In this document: one piece after another, positions 1 through 6,416 of the stretch
How the letters are laid out: each line of letters opens with the position of its first letter
Numbering within the stretch: the stretch's first letter is position 1
Assembly: GCA_947175375.1 (NCBI GenBank)
Contig: CAMWMT010000005.1
Location: 1-19,630 of the forward strand
DNA from: an uncultured Clostridiaceae bacterium
Lineage (GTDB): Bacteria; Bacillota; Clostridia; Lachnospirales; Lachnospiraceae
Reading direction: 5' to 3'
Length of the DNA stretch: 19,630 bases
Position numbers and translations under genes: made by a program
The notes under the pieces: model-generated
Database searches by the model: none
Told to the model about the DNA's origin: nothing
Seen by the model: only the letters and a program-made list of their open reading frames with translations

Positions 1-19
1 GACTGGAGGTGCAGGTCAT

Positions 20-793
20 ATGAGTGAAAAAAAACAGCTGCGGGTGCTGGCTCTAGACAGTTCCGGACTGGTCGCTTCTGTGGCACTTGTGGAGGAAGAC
101 GGACTGGAAAGCAGTCTGCGGGCGGAATATACGATTAATCATAAGAAGACCCATTCCCAGACGCTGCTTCCTATGCTGGATGAGATTGTGCAGATGACGG
201 AGCTGGATTTAAACAGTGTGGATGCCATAGCGGTGGCCGCCGGGCCGGGCTCCTTTACTGGGCTTCGGATTGGTTCCGCCACGGCTAAAGGGCTTGGTTT
301 CGCGTTAGAAAAACCGCTGGTGGCGGTGCCTACGCTGGATGCGCTGGCATACAATCTATACGGCACGGAAAAGATTATCTGTCCGCTGATGGATGCCAGA
401 AGGAATCAGGTCTATACCGGGATCTATGAATTTCAGGGAAAACGTCTGAACTGTCTGGAGCCGCCTGCGGCTCTGGATATCATGGAGATCGCGGAAAAAC
501 TCTGTGCGAGGAAGCGGGATGTGATTTTTTTGGGAGACGGGGTACCAGTATATCATTACCGGCTCACGGAAGTTCTGATGGCAGAGCTTTACGCTGCAGG
601 GAAGAAAATCGATTATGCCCCCGCACATCTGAACAGGCAGAGAGCAGCGGCTGTGGGGACACTGGCACTTCAGTATATCCGGGAAGGCAAGATTCAGACG
701 GCGGCAGAGCATCGTCCGGATTACCTTCGGCTGTCCCAGGCTGAGAGAGAACGTGCGGAAAAAGAGCAGGAGCAGAAGGAGAACCACGCATGA
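20..793 (+). CDS. tsaB: tRNA N6-threonylcarbamoyladenosine biosynthesis protein TsaB
   Basis: TsaB is the partner of TsaD in the cytoplasmic TsaB-TsaD-TsaE complex that transfers threonylcarbamoyl to A37 of ANN-decoding tRNAs. The 257-residue product starts with the ASKHA-type strand LALDSSG (about residues 10-16), has the family segment AAGPGSFTGLR (about 73-83), then KGLGFAL and VPTLDALAYN. It is slightly longer than the usual 220-240 residues because of a charged tail rich in E, K and R after DYLRLSQAE. Like all TsaB proteins it keeps the fold but not the TsaD metal site. The ATG at 20 has GGAGG at 5-9. The end overlaps rimI by 4 bases (ATGA), which implies translational coupling. tsaE would be expected just upstream, outside the window. 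The family call is firm. Confidence 0.96.
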   Translation: MSEKKQLRVLALDSSGLVASVALVEEDGLESSLRAEYTINHKKTHSQTLLPMLDEIVQMTELDLNSVDAIAVAAGPGSFTGLRIGSATAKGLGFALEKPLVAVPTLDALAYNLYGTEKIICPLMDARRNQVYTGIYEFQGKRLNCLEPPAALDIMEIAEKLCARKRDVIFLGDGVPVYHYRLTEVLMAELYAAGKKIDYAPAHLNRQRAAAVGTLALQYIREGKIQTAAEHRPDYLRLSQAERERAEKEQEQKENHA

Positions 794-1242
794 TACGCAG
801 GATGCGTGAGACGGATCTGTCCGGTGCAGCAGAACTGGAGAGACGGTATTTTTCCATGCCCTGGTCCAGGAAACAGCTTCAGGAAAGCCTTGAGAATCCG
901 GATTACCTGTTCCTTGTTCTGGAAACAGACGGGAAAATCGCTGGTTATGCCGGACTTGTGCAGGTCATGGATGAGGGCGATATTACCAATGTAGTGCTGG
1001 CGGAGGAATCCCGGGGGATGGGGCTTGGGAAAGCACTGGTAAGAGCGCTGCTGGAAGAAGGACAGAAGCGAGGGATACGGGAATTCACGCTGGAAGTAAG
1101 AGTCAGCAATACCTGTGCAATCCATGTCTATGAAGAACTGGGATTTGTAAAGGAAGGTATCCGGAAACGATTTTATGAAAAGCCGTCTGAAGATGCATGG
1201 ATTATGTGGAAAAGAGATGGCAGTGGTTCCCTATTTATTTAA
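790..1242 (+). CDS. rimI: Ribosomal protein S18-alanine N-acetyltransferase RimI (GNAT)
   Basis: RimI is a GNAT-fold acetyltransferase that acetylates the N-terminal alanine of ribosomal protein S18 using acetyl-CoA. The 150-residue product shows the acetyl-CoA pyrophosphate loop ESRGMGLGKAL (about 76-86) and the RimI signature LEVRVSNTCAIHVYEELGF (about 99-117). Near the end, FYEKPSEDAWIMWK matches the family C-terminus. The start codon lies inside the tsaB stop (ATGA), and length and gene order (tsaB-rimI-tsaD) are typical of Firmicutes. A generic GNAT of other specificity cannot be excluded from sequence alone, but position and motif make RimI the best call. Confidence 0.93.
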   Translation: MIRRMRETDLSGAAELERRYFSMPWSRKQLQESLENPDYLFLVLETDGKIAGYAGLVQVMDEGDITNVVLAEESRGMGLGKALVRALLEEGQKRGIREFTLEVRVSNTCAIHVYEELGFVKEGIRKRFYEKPSEDAWIMWKRDGSGSLFI

Positions 1243-1305
1243 GTCTGGAGGCAATATATAATCTCCATGTAAGCAAGAAAGCTGTGATACGGGGAGGATA
1301 AAGAT

Positions 1306-1554
1306 ATGCGCCAGTATATGGGAACAGAAGAGAAAATTTTGAAAAAAATCGTCTGCAATCAGTGCGGGCGGGAATTGAAACTGGAAAATGGAATCGTGCA
1401 GGAAGGCGTATTCTCAGGGGATGCCCGTTGGGGATATTTCTCTGAGAGAGACGGAGAGAATCATCAGTTCGATCTGTGTGAGACGTGCTATGAGCGTCTG
1501 ATCAGAGGATTTGTGATTCCTGTCACGGTGGAAGAAGAGACGGAACTTTTGTAA
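1306..1554 (+). CDS. Small zinc-ribbon protein of unknown function
   Basis: This 82-residue protein has two CxxC knuckles, C17-N-Q-C20 and C58-E-T-C61, spaced as in a treble-clef or zinc-ribbon fold that would bind one zinc ion. Between them is an aromatic and acidic stretch (SGDARWGYFSERDGENHQFD), and the end is acidic. There is no signal peptide or membrane segment, so it should be cytosolic. The ATG at 1306 has a strong GGGGAGG at 1291-1297. The gene lies between rimI and rnz with about 60 bp upstream and 23 bp downstream, so it is probably co-transcribed with the tRNA-maturation genes. Function is unknown to me; RNA, ribosome or protein binding is only an inference from the fold and neighbours. 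Confidence 0.8.
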   Translation: MRQYMGTEEKILKKIVCNQCGRELKLENGIVQEGVFSGDARWGYFSERDGENHQFDLCETCYERLIRGFVIPVTVEEETELL

Positions 1555-1577
1555 GAACTTTAAATTTAGGAGAAAAT

Positions 1578-2492
1578 ATGCTTGATATCTGTCTGTTGGG
1601 GAGCGGAGGCATGATGCCGCTTCCCTATCGTTGGTTGACTTCCCTGATGGTGCGTTATAATGGAAGCAGTCTGCTGATTGACTGCGGAGAGGGAACACAG
1701 ATCGCCATTAAGGAAAAAGGATGGAGCTTTAAGCCCATTGATGTTATTTGTTTTACACATTATCATGGAGACCATATCAGCGGTCTTCCGGGACTTCTGT
1801 TGACTATGGGAAATGCAGACCGGACGGAACCGCTGACTCTGATCGGGCCGAAAGGGCTGGAACGGGTGGTGAATTCCCTGCGGGTCATTGCCCCGGAGCT
1901 GCCGTTTCCCATCCAGTTCAGAGAGATCAAAGGATCGGAGGAGGAGTTCTGCCTGAATGGTTATCGCCTGAAAGCGTTTAAAGTAAATCATAATGTACTG
2001 TGCTACGGTTACACGCTGGAGCTGGACCGCGCCGGACGGTTCCAGCTGGAAGAAGCGTTGCGTCTGGATATTCCGAAAAAGTACTGGAGCCGGCTTCAGA
2101 AGGGCGAGACAATCGTAGCAGAAGAAGGAACCTATACGCCGAATATGGTTCTGGGGAAACAGCGAAAGGGAATCAAGCTTACGTACTGTACGGATACCAG
2201 ACCGGTTCCTGCGATTGTGGAAAATGCCCGTCATTCCGATTTGTTCATCTGTGAGGGGATGTATGGAGAGAAGGAGAAAGAAGCAAAAGCGAGAGAACAT
2301 AAGCATATGACCTTCTACGAAGCGGCAGAGCTGGCAAAATCTGCGGAAGTAAAAGAAATGTGGCTGACCCATTACAGTCCGTCCCTGACGCGCCCGGAGG
2401 AGTATATGGAAGAAGTGCGGAGCATCTTCCCGGCGGCAAAGGCAGGGAAGGATAAGATGTCAGTGGAACTGGATTTTGAAAAGGAAGAGTGA
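1578..2492 (+). CDS. rnz: Ribonuclease Z (tRNA 3' endonuclease), metallo-beta-lactamase fold
   Basis: RNase Z cuts the 3' trailer of tRNA precursors. The 304-residue product carries the metallo-beta-lactamase zinc motif H61-Y-H63-G-D65-H66. Before it is the family opening GSGGMMPLPYRWLTS (about 8-22) and LIDCGEGTQ (33-41). Later ligands are expected at H138 in VNHNVLCYGY, at D in YCTDTRP, and at H in WLTHYSPS. The flexible-arm segment falls between about residues 150 and 190. Length matches bacterial RNase Z. The ATG at 1578 has an AGGAG at 1568-1572. It ends 3 bases before the GTG of tsaD, which supports a single transcript. An arylsulfatase-like hydrolase is a less likely alternative. Confidence 0.94.
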   Translation: MLDICLLGSGGMMPLPYRWLTSLMVRYNGSSLLIDCGEGTQIAIKEKGWSFKPIDVICFTHYHGDHISGLPGLLLTMGNADRTEPLTLIGPKGLERVVNSLRVIAPELPFPIQFREIKGSEEEFCLNGYRLKAFKVNHNVLCYGYTLELDRAGRFQLEEALRLDIPKKYWSRLQKGETIVAEEGTYTPNMVLGKQRKGIKLTYCTDTRPVPAIVENARHSDLFICEGMYGEKEKEAKAREHKHMTFYEAAELAKSAEVKEMWLTHYSPSLTRPEEYMEEVRSIFPAAKAGKDKMSVELDFEKEE

Positions 2493-2495
2493 GCG

Positions 2496-3530
2496 GTGGA
2501 TATGGAAGAAAAAAAAGAGATATTGATTCTGGCGATTGAAAGCTCCTGTGATGAAACCGCGGCAGCCGTTGTGAAGAACGGCAGAGAAGCTCTGTCAAAT
2601 GTCATCTCTTCTCAGATCGACCTGCATACCCTGTATGGAGGAGTCGTCCCGGAGATCGCATCGCGAAAGCATATCGAGAAGATCAATTATGTTATCCAGG
2701 AAGCACTGGATCAGGCGAATGTGACACTGAAAGATCTGGATGCCATCGGGGTGACCTATGGTCCCGGACTGGTAGGTGCGCTTCTGGTTGGAGTTGCAGA
2801 AGCAAAGGCGATCAGCTATGCAGCAAAGTTGCCATTGATCGGAGTACATCATATCGAGGGACATATTTCAGCCAATTATATTGAACATAAGGATCTGGAA
2901 CCTCCGTTTATCTGCCTGGTCGTGTCGGGAGGGCATACTCATCTGGTAATTGTGCGTGATTATGGAGAATACGAGATCATAGGGCGGACCAGAGATGATG
3001 CGGCAGGCGAAGCGTTTGACAAGGTGGCCCGTGCCATCGGGCTGGGATATCCGGGAGGACCGAAGATCGACCGGGTATCCAAAGAAGGAGATCCGGATGC
3101 CATTCATTTTCCACGGGCAAAGGTAGAGGGAGCTCCTTATGATTTCAGCTTCAGCGGTGTGAAATCAGCCGTATTGAACCATATCAACGGATGCAGGATG
3201 AAAGGAGAAGAGATCTGCCAGGCGGATATCGCGGCATCGTTTCAAAAAGCGGTCTGTGATGTGCTGGTATCCCATGCAATAGATGCAGTAAGGGATTATA
3301 AAATGCCGAAGCTAGTTCTTGCAGGAGGAGTTGCCTCTAATTCCACGCTGCGTTCCATGATGGAAGAAGCATGCCGGAAGGAAAAGATTCCTCTGTATTA
3401 TCCGTCGCCCGTATTATGTACGGACAATGCAGCGATGATTGGCGCAGCGGCGTATTATGAGTACCAGAGAGGCGTCCGGCATGGGCTGGATCTGAACGCA
3501 GTCCCGAATCTGAGACTGGGAGAGCGATAG
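2496..3530 (+). CDS. tsaD: tRNA N6-adenosine threonylcarbamoyltransferase TsaD
   Basis: TsaD is the catalytic subunit of the t6A complex and carries the metal that positions threonylcarbamoyl-AMP. The 344-residue product shows ESSCDET (15-21), PGLVGALLVG (about 90-99), the metal-binding pair H119 and H123 in HHIEGH, SGGHTHL (about 142), GEAFDKVAR, and near the end GGVASN and CTDNAAMIGAAA. Length is normal. The start is taken as GTG at 2496 because AAGGAAG (2481-2487) is 8 bases upstream; the ATG at 2502 would be too far from any good ribosome site. It follows rnz by 3 bases and is followed by ispD after 8 bases. Confidence 0.97.
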   Translation: MDMEEKKEILILAIESSCDETAAAVVKNGREALSNVISSQIDLHTLYGGVVPEIASRKHIEKINYVIQEALDQANVTLKDLDAIGVTYGPGLVGALLVGVAEAKAISYAAKLPLIGVHHIEGHISANYIEHKDLEPPFICLVVSGGHTHLVIVRDYGEYEIIGRTRDDAAGEAFDKVARAIGLGYPGGPKIDRVSKEGDPDAIHFPRAKVEGAPYDFSFSGVKSAVLNHINGCRMKGEEICQADIAASFQKAVCDVLVSHAIDAVRDYKMPKLVLAGGVASNSTLRSMMEEACRKEKIPLYYPSPVLCTDNAAMIGAAAYYEYQRGVRHGLDLNAVPNLRLGER

Positions 3531-3538
3531 GAGAGGGT

Positions 3539-4270
3539 ATGGAAAAAGCACATTGCACAGCCATCGTACTGGCAGGGGGACGTGGAAAACGTATGGGGAT
3601 GTCGCAGTCCAAAATGTATCTGCAGATTCAGGATAAGCCGGTTCTGTATTATTCCCTGGATGTATTTGAGAAGTCCGGGGTGGTCGATGAGGTAATTCTG
3701 GTAGTTGCAAAGGGTCAGATACCTTATTGCCGTCAGGAGATTGTGGAAAAATATGGTTTTCAAAAAATAAAGATCATTGTAGAAGGCGGAGCAGAACGTT
3801 ATCATTCGGTGTGGGAAGGACTTCGTGTCCTGGAAAAAGAGCACAGAAAAGGCGGTTATGTATTCATCCATGACGGCGCGCGCCCTTTCATCAACGAAGA
3901 AATACTGGAACGTGCATACCGGAAAGTCTGCGAAAGCCGTGCCTGCGTCGTCGGGATGCCGGTGAAGGATACGATCAAGATCGCGGACGAAAAAGGCTGC
4001 ATCCGCATGACCCCCAACCGCAGCCTGGTGTGGCAGATTCAGACGCCACAGGTATTTGCAGAAGAACTGATCATTCCTGCATATCGGGAAGTGATTGAGA
4101 AGGAGAAAGAGCTTCTGGAACAGGGAATCCAGATCACAGATGATGCGATGGTGGTGGAAAATGTTTGCGGCTGTCCGGTACATCTGGTAGAGGGTTCCTA
4201 TGGGAACCTGAAAATCACGACGCCGGAGGATCTGGAGATCGCGAAGATATTTGTTGGGGATAAGGAATGA
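3539..4270 (+). CDS. ispD: 2-C-methyl-D-erythritol 4-phosphate cytidylyltransferase IspD
   Basis: IspD makes CDP-methylerythritol from MEP and CTP in the non-mevalonate isoprenoid pathway. The 243-residue product has the nucleotide-binding loop LAGGRGKRMG (about 11-20), SK soon after, IHDGARPF (about 109-116), GMPVKDTIK (about 141-149), TPQVF (about 171-175), TDDA and the C-terminal NLKITTPEDL. All are diagnostic of the IspD/TarI family. TarI (ribitol-phosphate cytidylyltransferase) is a close relative, but no tarJ neighbour is present, so IspD is preferred. An AGGAGAGGG precedes the ATG. It is the last gene of the + strand run, and a long palindrome begins 9 bases after the stop. Confidence 0.92.
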   Translation: MEKAHCTAIVLAGGRGKRMGMSQSKMYLQIQDKPVLYYSLDVFEKSGVVDEVILVVAKGQIPYCRQEIVEKYGFQKIKIIVEGGAERYHSVWEGLRVLEKEHRKGGYVFIHDGARPFINEEILERAYRKVCESRACVVGMPVKDTIKIADEKGCIRMTPNRSLVWQIQTPQVFAEELIIPAYREVIEKEKELLEQGIQITDDAMVVENVCGCPVHLVEGSYGNLKITTPEDLEIAKIFVGDKE

Positions 4271-4279
4271 GCAAAAGGT

Positions 4280-4473
4280 AAGGGGCTGTCGGGAAACCCG
4301 GCCCCGGCTGTATGATAAGCGCTTGTATGGAGTGTATCGGACAGTGAATCGGCTTTGTCTGTTTCAATCGGACTCAGACGTCCGCTTGAGACAGACAAAA
4401 CCGACTCACTGTCCGCTCCAATCCACACCGCGCTGCTTATCATACAGCCAGGGCTGCATTTCCGGCATCCTCC
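4280..4473. repeat. Long imperfect palindrome, copy A (about 194 bp)
   Basis: The segment is one long inverted repeat. The outer arms contain GCTGTATGATAAGC (left, about 4307-4320) and GCTTATCATACAGC (right, about 4435-4448). Further in, GGACAGTGAATCGG pairs with CCGACTCACTGTCC, and the centre pairs TTTGTCTG with CAGACAAA around a short loop near 4375-4382. A second copy lies at 6198-6396 in inverted orientation. There is no ORF with recognisable protein similarity inside. It sits between the convergent genes ispD and the SPFH gene and could act as a bidirectional terminator, an RNA structure or a non-autonomous mobile element. The edges are approximate. Confidence 0.88.
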
Positions 4474-4498
4474 GAATCGCCATATTTTATACCATCTG

Positions 4499-5416
4499 TC
4501 AATCCTTTGCAAGCTCTGTTGCTGCTGTCACCAGCCCCGCAATCTTCTGGATCTCCGATGGGATAATAATCTTCGTCGCCTGTCCGTCTGCAGCCTTGAT
4601 AAATGCCTCCAGGCTCTTAAGCTGGATCACTGCTTCGTCCACTCCCACTTCCTTCAGGAAACGAAGTCCGTCTGCATTGGCCTGTTGTACCTTCAGGATC
4701 GCCTCAGCCTGACCTTCTGCTTCCTTGATCATCTTCTCTTTCTCTGCCTCTGCCTTCAGGATCGCCGCCTGCTTCTCTGCCTCGGCATCTAGGATCGCAG
4801 ATTCCTTATGGCCTTCTGCCACCAGGATCGTGGACTTCTTCTCACCTTCTGCCCTCAGGATCGCCTCACGGCGCTCACGCTCCGCCTTCATCTGCTTCTC
4901 CATGGCATCCTGAATTGCCGCCGGCGGAATGATATTCTTAAGTTCCACACGATTTACCTTGATTCCCCATGGATCAGTCGCTACATCCAGCGATGCACGC
5001 ATCTTGGTATTGATCGTCTCGCGGGAAGTCAGGGTCTGGTCCAGCTCCAGGTCTCCGATAATGTTACGGAGCGTCGTCGCTGTCAGATTCTCAATTGCCA
5101 TGATCGGGTTCTCCACACCATAGGCAAAGAGCTTCGGATCCGTGATCTGGAAAAATACGACGGTATCGATCCGCATCGTTACATTATCCTTGGTGATCAC
5201 CGGCTGCGGCGCAAAATCCACCACCTGCTCCTTCAGGGTCACTTTTCTCGCCACCCGGTCGATAAAAGGAGCCTTAAAATGAATTCCCACACCCCAGGTC
5301 CCATTATAGGCGCCCAGACGCTCCATGACCATCGCTGTCGCCTGAGGCACGATCTTGATGCATGATGCAAAAATGATCAGGATCACTAACACTAATATCG
5401 CTACTAATACTGGCAT
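4499..5416 (-). CDS. SPFH/Band 7 membrane-anchored protein (flotillin/stomatin/QmcA-like)
   Basis: SPFH proteins form membrane microdomain scaffolds and protease-regulating rings. The 305-residue product has an N-terminal membrane segment (about residues 1-18, LVAILVLVILIIFASC), then a Band 7 domain (about 20-190) with IVPQATAMVMERLGAY, DNVTMRIDTVVFFQITDP and IENLTATTLRNIIGDLELD. It ends in an Ala/Glu-rich coiled coil with repeated AI-L-AE-E-K units (about 190-255) and a short C-terminal tail. The start chosen is the ATG at 5416, with GGAGGAA 5 to 6 bases upstream. A longer in-frame reading to 5512 only translates the hairpin repeats. nfeD lies upstream on the same strand, the classic NfeD-SPFH operon. 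Confidence 0.93.
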   Translation of the reverse strand: MPVLVAILVLVILIIFASCIKIVPQATAMVMERLGAYNGTWGVGIHFKAPFIDRVARKVTLKEQVVDFAPQPVITKDNVTMRIDTVVFFQITDPKLFAYGVENPIMAIENLTATTLRNIIGDLELDQTLTSRETINTKMRASLDVATDPWGIKVNRVELKNIIPPAAIQDAMEKQMKAERERREAILRAEGEKKSTILVAEGHKESAILDAEAEKQAAILKAEAEKEKMIKEAEGQAEAILKVQQANADGLRFLKEVGVDEAVIQLKSLEAFIKAADGQATKIIIPSEIQKIAGLVTAATELAKD

Positions 5417-5434
5417 TTCATTCCTCCTATTATA

Positions 5435-5639
5435 GTTCCGCATCCATCCGAAGAATGCCCCTTGTCTGGAAAAATTTCCGACCGAATTCTCGTTCGGAAA
5501 TCCTTCCGGCATTCTTCGGATAGATGCTGTTTTTTAAGTTCCGCATTCATCCGAAGAATACCCCTTTGTCTGGAAGGATTTCCGCTCACATCCGTTCCCG
5601 GAAATCCTTCCGGCATTCTTCGGATAGATGCTGTTTTGT
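5435..5639 (-). repeat. Tandem pair of 103 bp hairpin units between nfeD and the SPFH gene
   Basis: Two units with a period of 103 bp (about 5435-5537 and 5538-5639) are nearly identical except in the loops. Each has an outer stem, ATCCGAAGAATGCC with GGCATTCTTCGGAT in unit 1 (5446-5459 and 5508-5521). Each also has an inner stem, GGAAGGATTTCCG with CGGAAATCCTTCC in unit 2. In unit 1 two bases of the inner stem differ so that pairing is kept as G-U only in minus-strand RNA, the sense of the nfeD-SPFH transcript. The likely role is in mRNA processing, stability or partial termination. It contains no credible protein. Confidence 0.85.
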
Positions 5640-6092
5640 TTACAGTTCCTGTTTTATCTCTTCCACAATCAGCTTCACGCCTTCTATGGCACAGATCTTC
5701 ACCTTACTTCCTGCCGGTATCCTGCAACCGTCTTCTCTGCTTCGTGCAGTCCAGCTTACATCAGACAGGATTACCTCTCCGCTCTGGACAAGATTATCGA
5801 TATCCGTAGTCACAACTGCGATCCGCCCGATCAGGCTTTCCGCATTCGTCTTCACATGGCCGCTGCGCATATACCGCACCGCTATGGGTCGAGTCACGAC
5901 CAGAAGAACCAGGGACAATACTACAAATATGGTTCTCTGCATTGCCACTCCTGCACCAAGAAAGGTGGAGAAAAATGCCACCATGGCGCCACCCGCAAAC
6001 CAGATCGTTGTCAGTCCCATTGTCGCTATCTCAATGATCAACAACACAATCACCAGTCCCAGCCACAAGATTGCCGGATCGATTGACATCAT
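5640..6092 (-). CDS. NfeD-like membrane protein with C-terminal OB-fold domain
   Basis: The 150-residue protein belongs to the short NfeD family that partners SPFH proteins. It has about three to four hydrophobic segments in residues 5-75 (LWLGLVIVLLIIEIATMG, TIWFAGGAMVAFFSTF, TIFVVLSLVLLVV). A soluble C-terminal domain (about 85-145) has the OB-type pattern LIGRIAVVTTDID, GEVILSDVSWTARS and IPAGSKVKICAIEGVKLIVEE. The start at 6092 follows GGAGGT with 8 bases spacing. It is transcribed with the SPFH gene through the hairpin repeats. In this family the OB domain binds the SPFH partner. Function in membrane organisation or stress is an inference from the family. Confidence 0.92.
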   Translation of the reverse strand: MMSIDPAILWLGLVIVLLIIEIATMGLTTIWFAGGAMVAFFSTFLGAGVAMQRTIFVVLSLVLLVVTRPIAVRYMRSGHVKTNAESLIGRIAVVTTDIDNLVQSGEVILSDVSWTARSREDGCRIPAGSKVKICAIEGVKLIVEEIKQEL

Positions 6093-6118
6093 GATGCTGT
6101 ACCTCCGTTCCTCAAATA

Positions 6119-6156
6119 GTTGTAACCATTATACAACACTTTGATGCAGTTGACAA
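6119..6156 (-). promoter_or_regulatory. Sigma-A type promoter of nfeD with overlapping inverted repeat
   Basis: On the minus strand TTGTCA (6151-6156) is followed after 17 bases by TATAAT (6128-6133), about 36 bases before the nfeD start codon. A small inverted repeat, GTTGTA (6119-6124) and TACAAC (6132-6137), overlaps the -10 box and could be an operator. The promoter match is good; the operator idea is weak. Confidence 0.65.
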
Positions 6157-6197
6157 TTACAAATCCACGCACCTGTGACAGTCAAAATTTTGCAATA

Positions 6198-6396
6198 AAG
6201 GAGCTGTCGAAAAATTCAGTCCCGGCTGTATGATAAGCGGCGCTGTGTGGATTGTATCGGACTTAAGAACAGGCTTTGTCTGTCTCAGGCGGACATAACA
6301 TGTCCGAATGAGGCAGACAAAGCCTGTTCTTAAGTCCGATACACTCCATACGAGCGCTTATCATACAGCCGGGACGACATTTCCCGACAACCCCTT
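6198..6396. repeat. Long palindrome, copy B (about 199 bp)
   Basis: This is the second copy of the long palindrome, inverted relative to copy A. The left arm has GGCTGTATGATAAGCGGCGC and the right arm has GCGCTTATCATACAGCC. The inner stem is perfect: GGACTTAAGAACAGG pairs with CCTGTTCTTAAGTCC, where copy A has a different but also paired sequence. The innermost stem again pairs TTTGTCTG with CAGACAAA. It begins about 20 bases after the stop of the cell-wall hydrolase gene (reading minus) and ends upstream of the nfeD promoter. Its ends show AAGGRGYTGTCG-like terminal inverted repeats. No protein is encoded. Confidence 0.9.
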
Positions 6397-6416
6397 CTTT
6401 CGATCTATAATCTTCA

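Noticed and set aside
4251..4792. Plus-strand open frames across palindrome A and the SPFH 3' end
   Set aside because: They run through the inverted repeat and antisense to the coiled-coil region, with no start signal or recognisable protein pattern.
5417..5616. Minus-strand N-terminal extension of the SPFH protein and a 70-residue frame starting MPEGFP
   Set aside because: Both just translate the tandem hairpin units. The ATG at 5416 has a proper ribosome site and is followed at once by the membrane anchor.
5435..5639. CRISPR-like or tandem array
   Set aside because: There are only two units, each internally palindromic over most of its length, with no spacer pattern and no cas genes.
4280..6396. 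Composite transposon bounded by inverted copies of the palindrome
   Set aside because: The enclosed genes are core nfeD-SPFH genes, there is no transposase, and both copies sit neatly behind stop codons.
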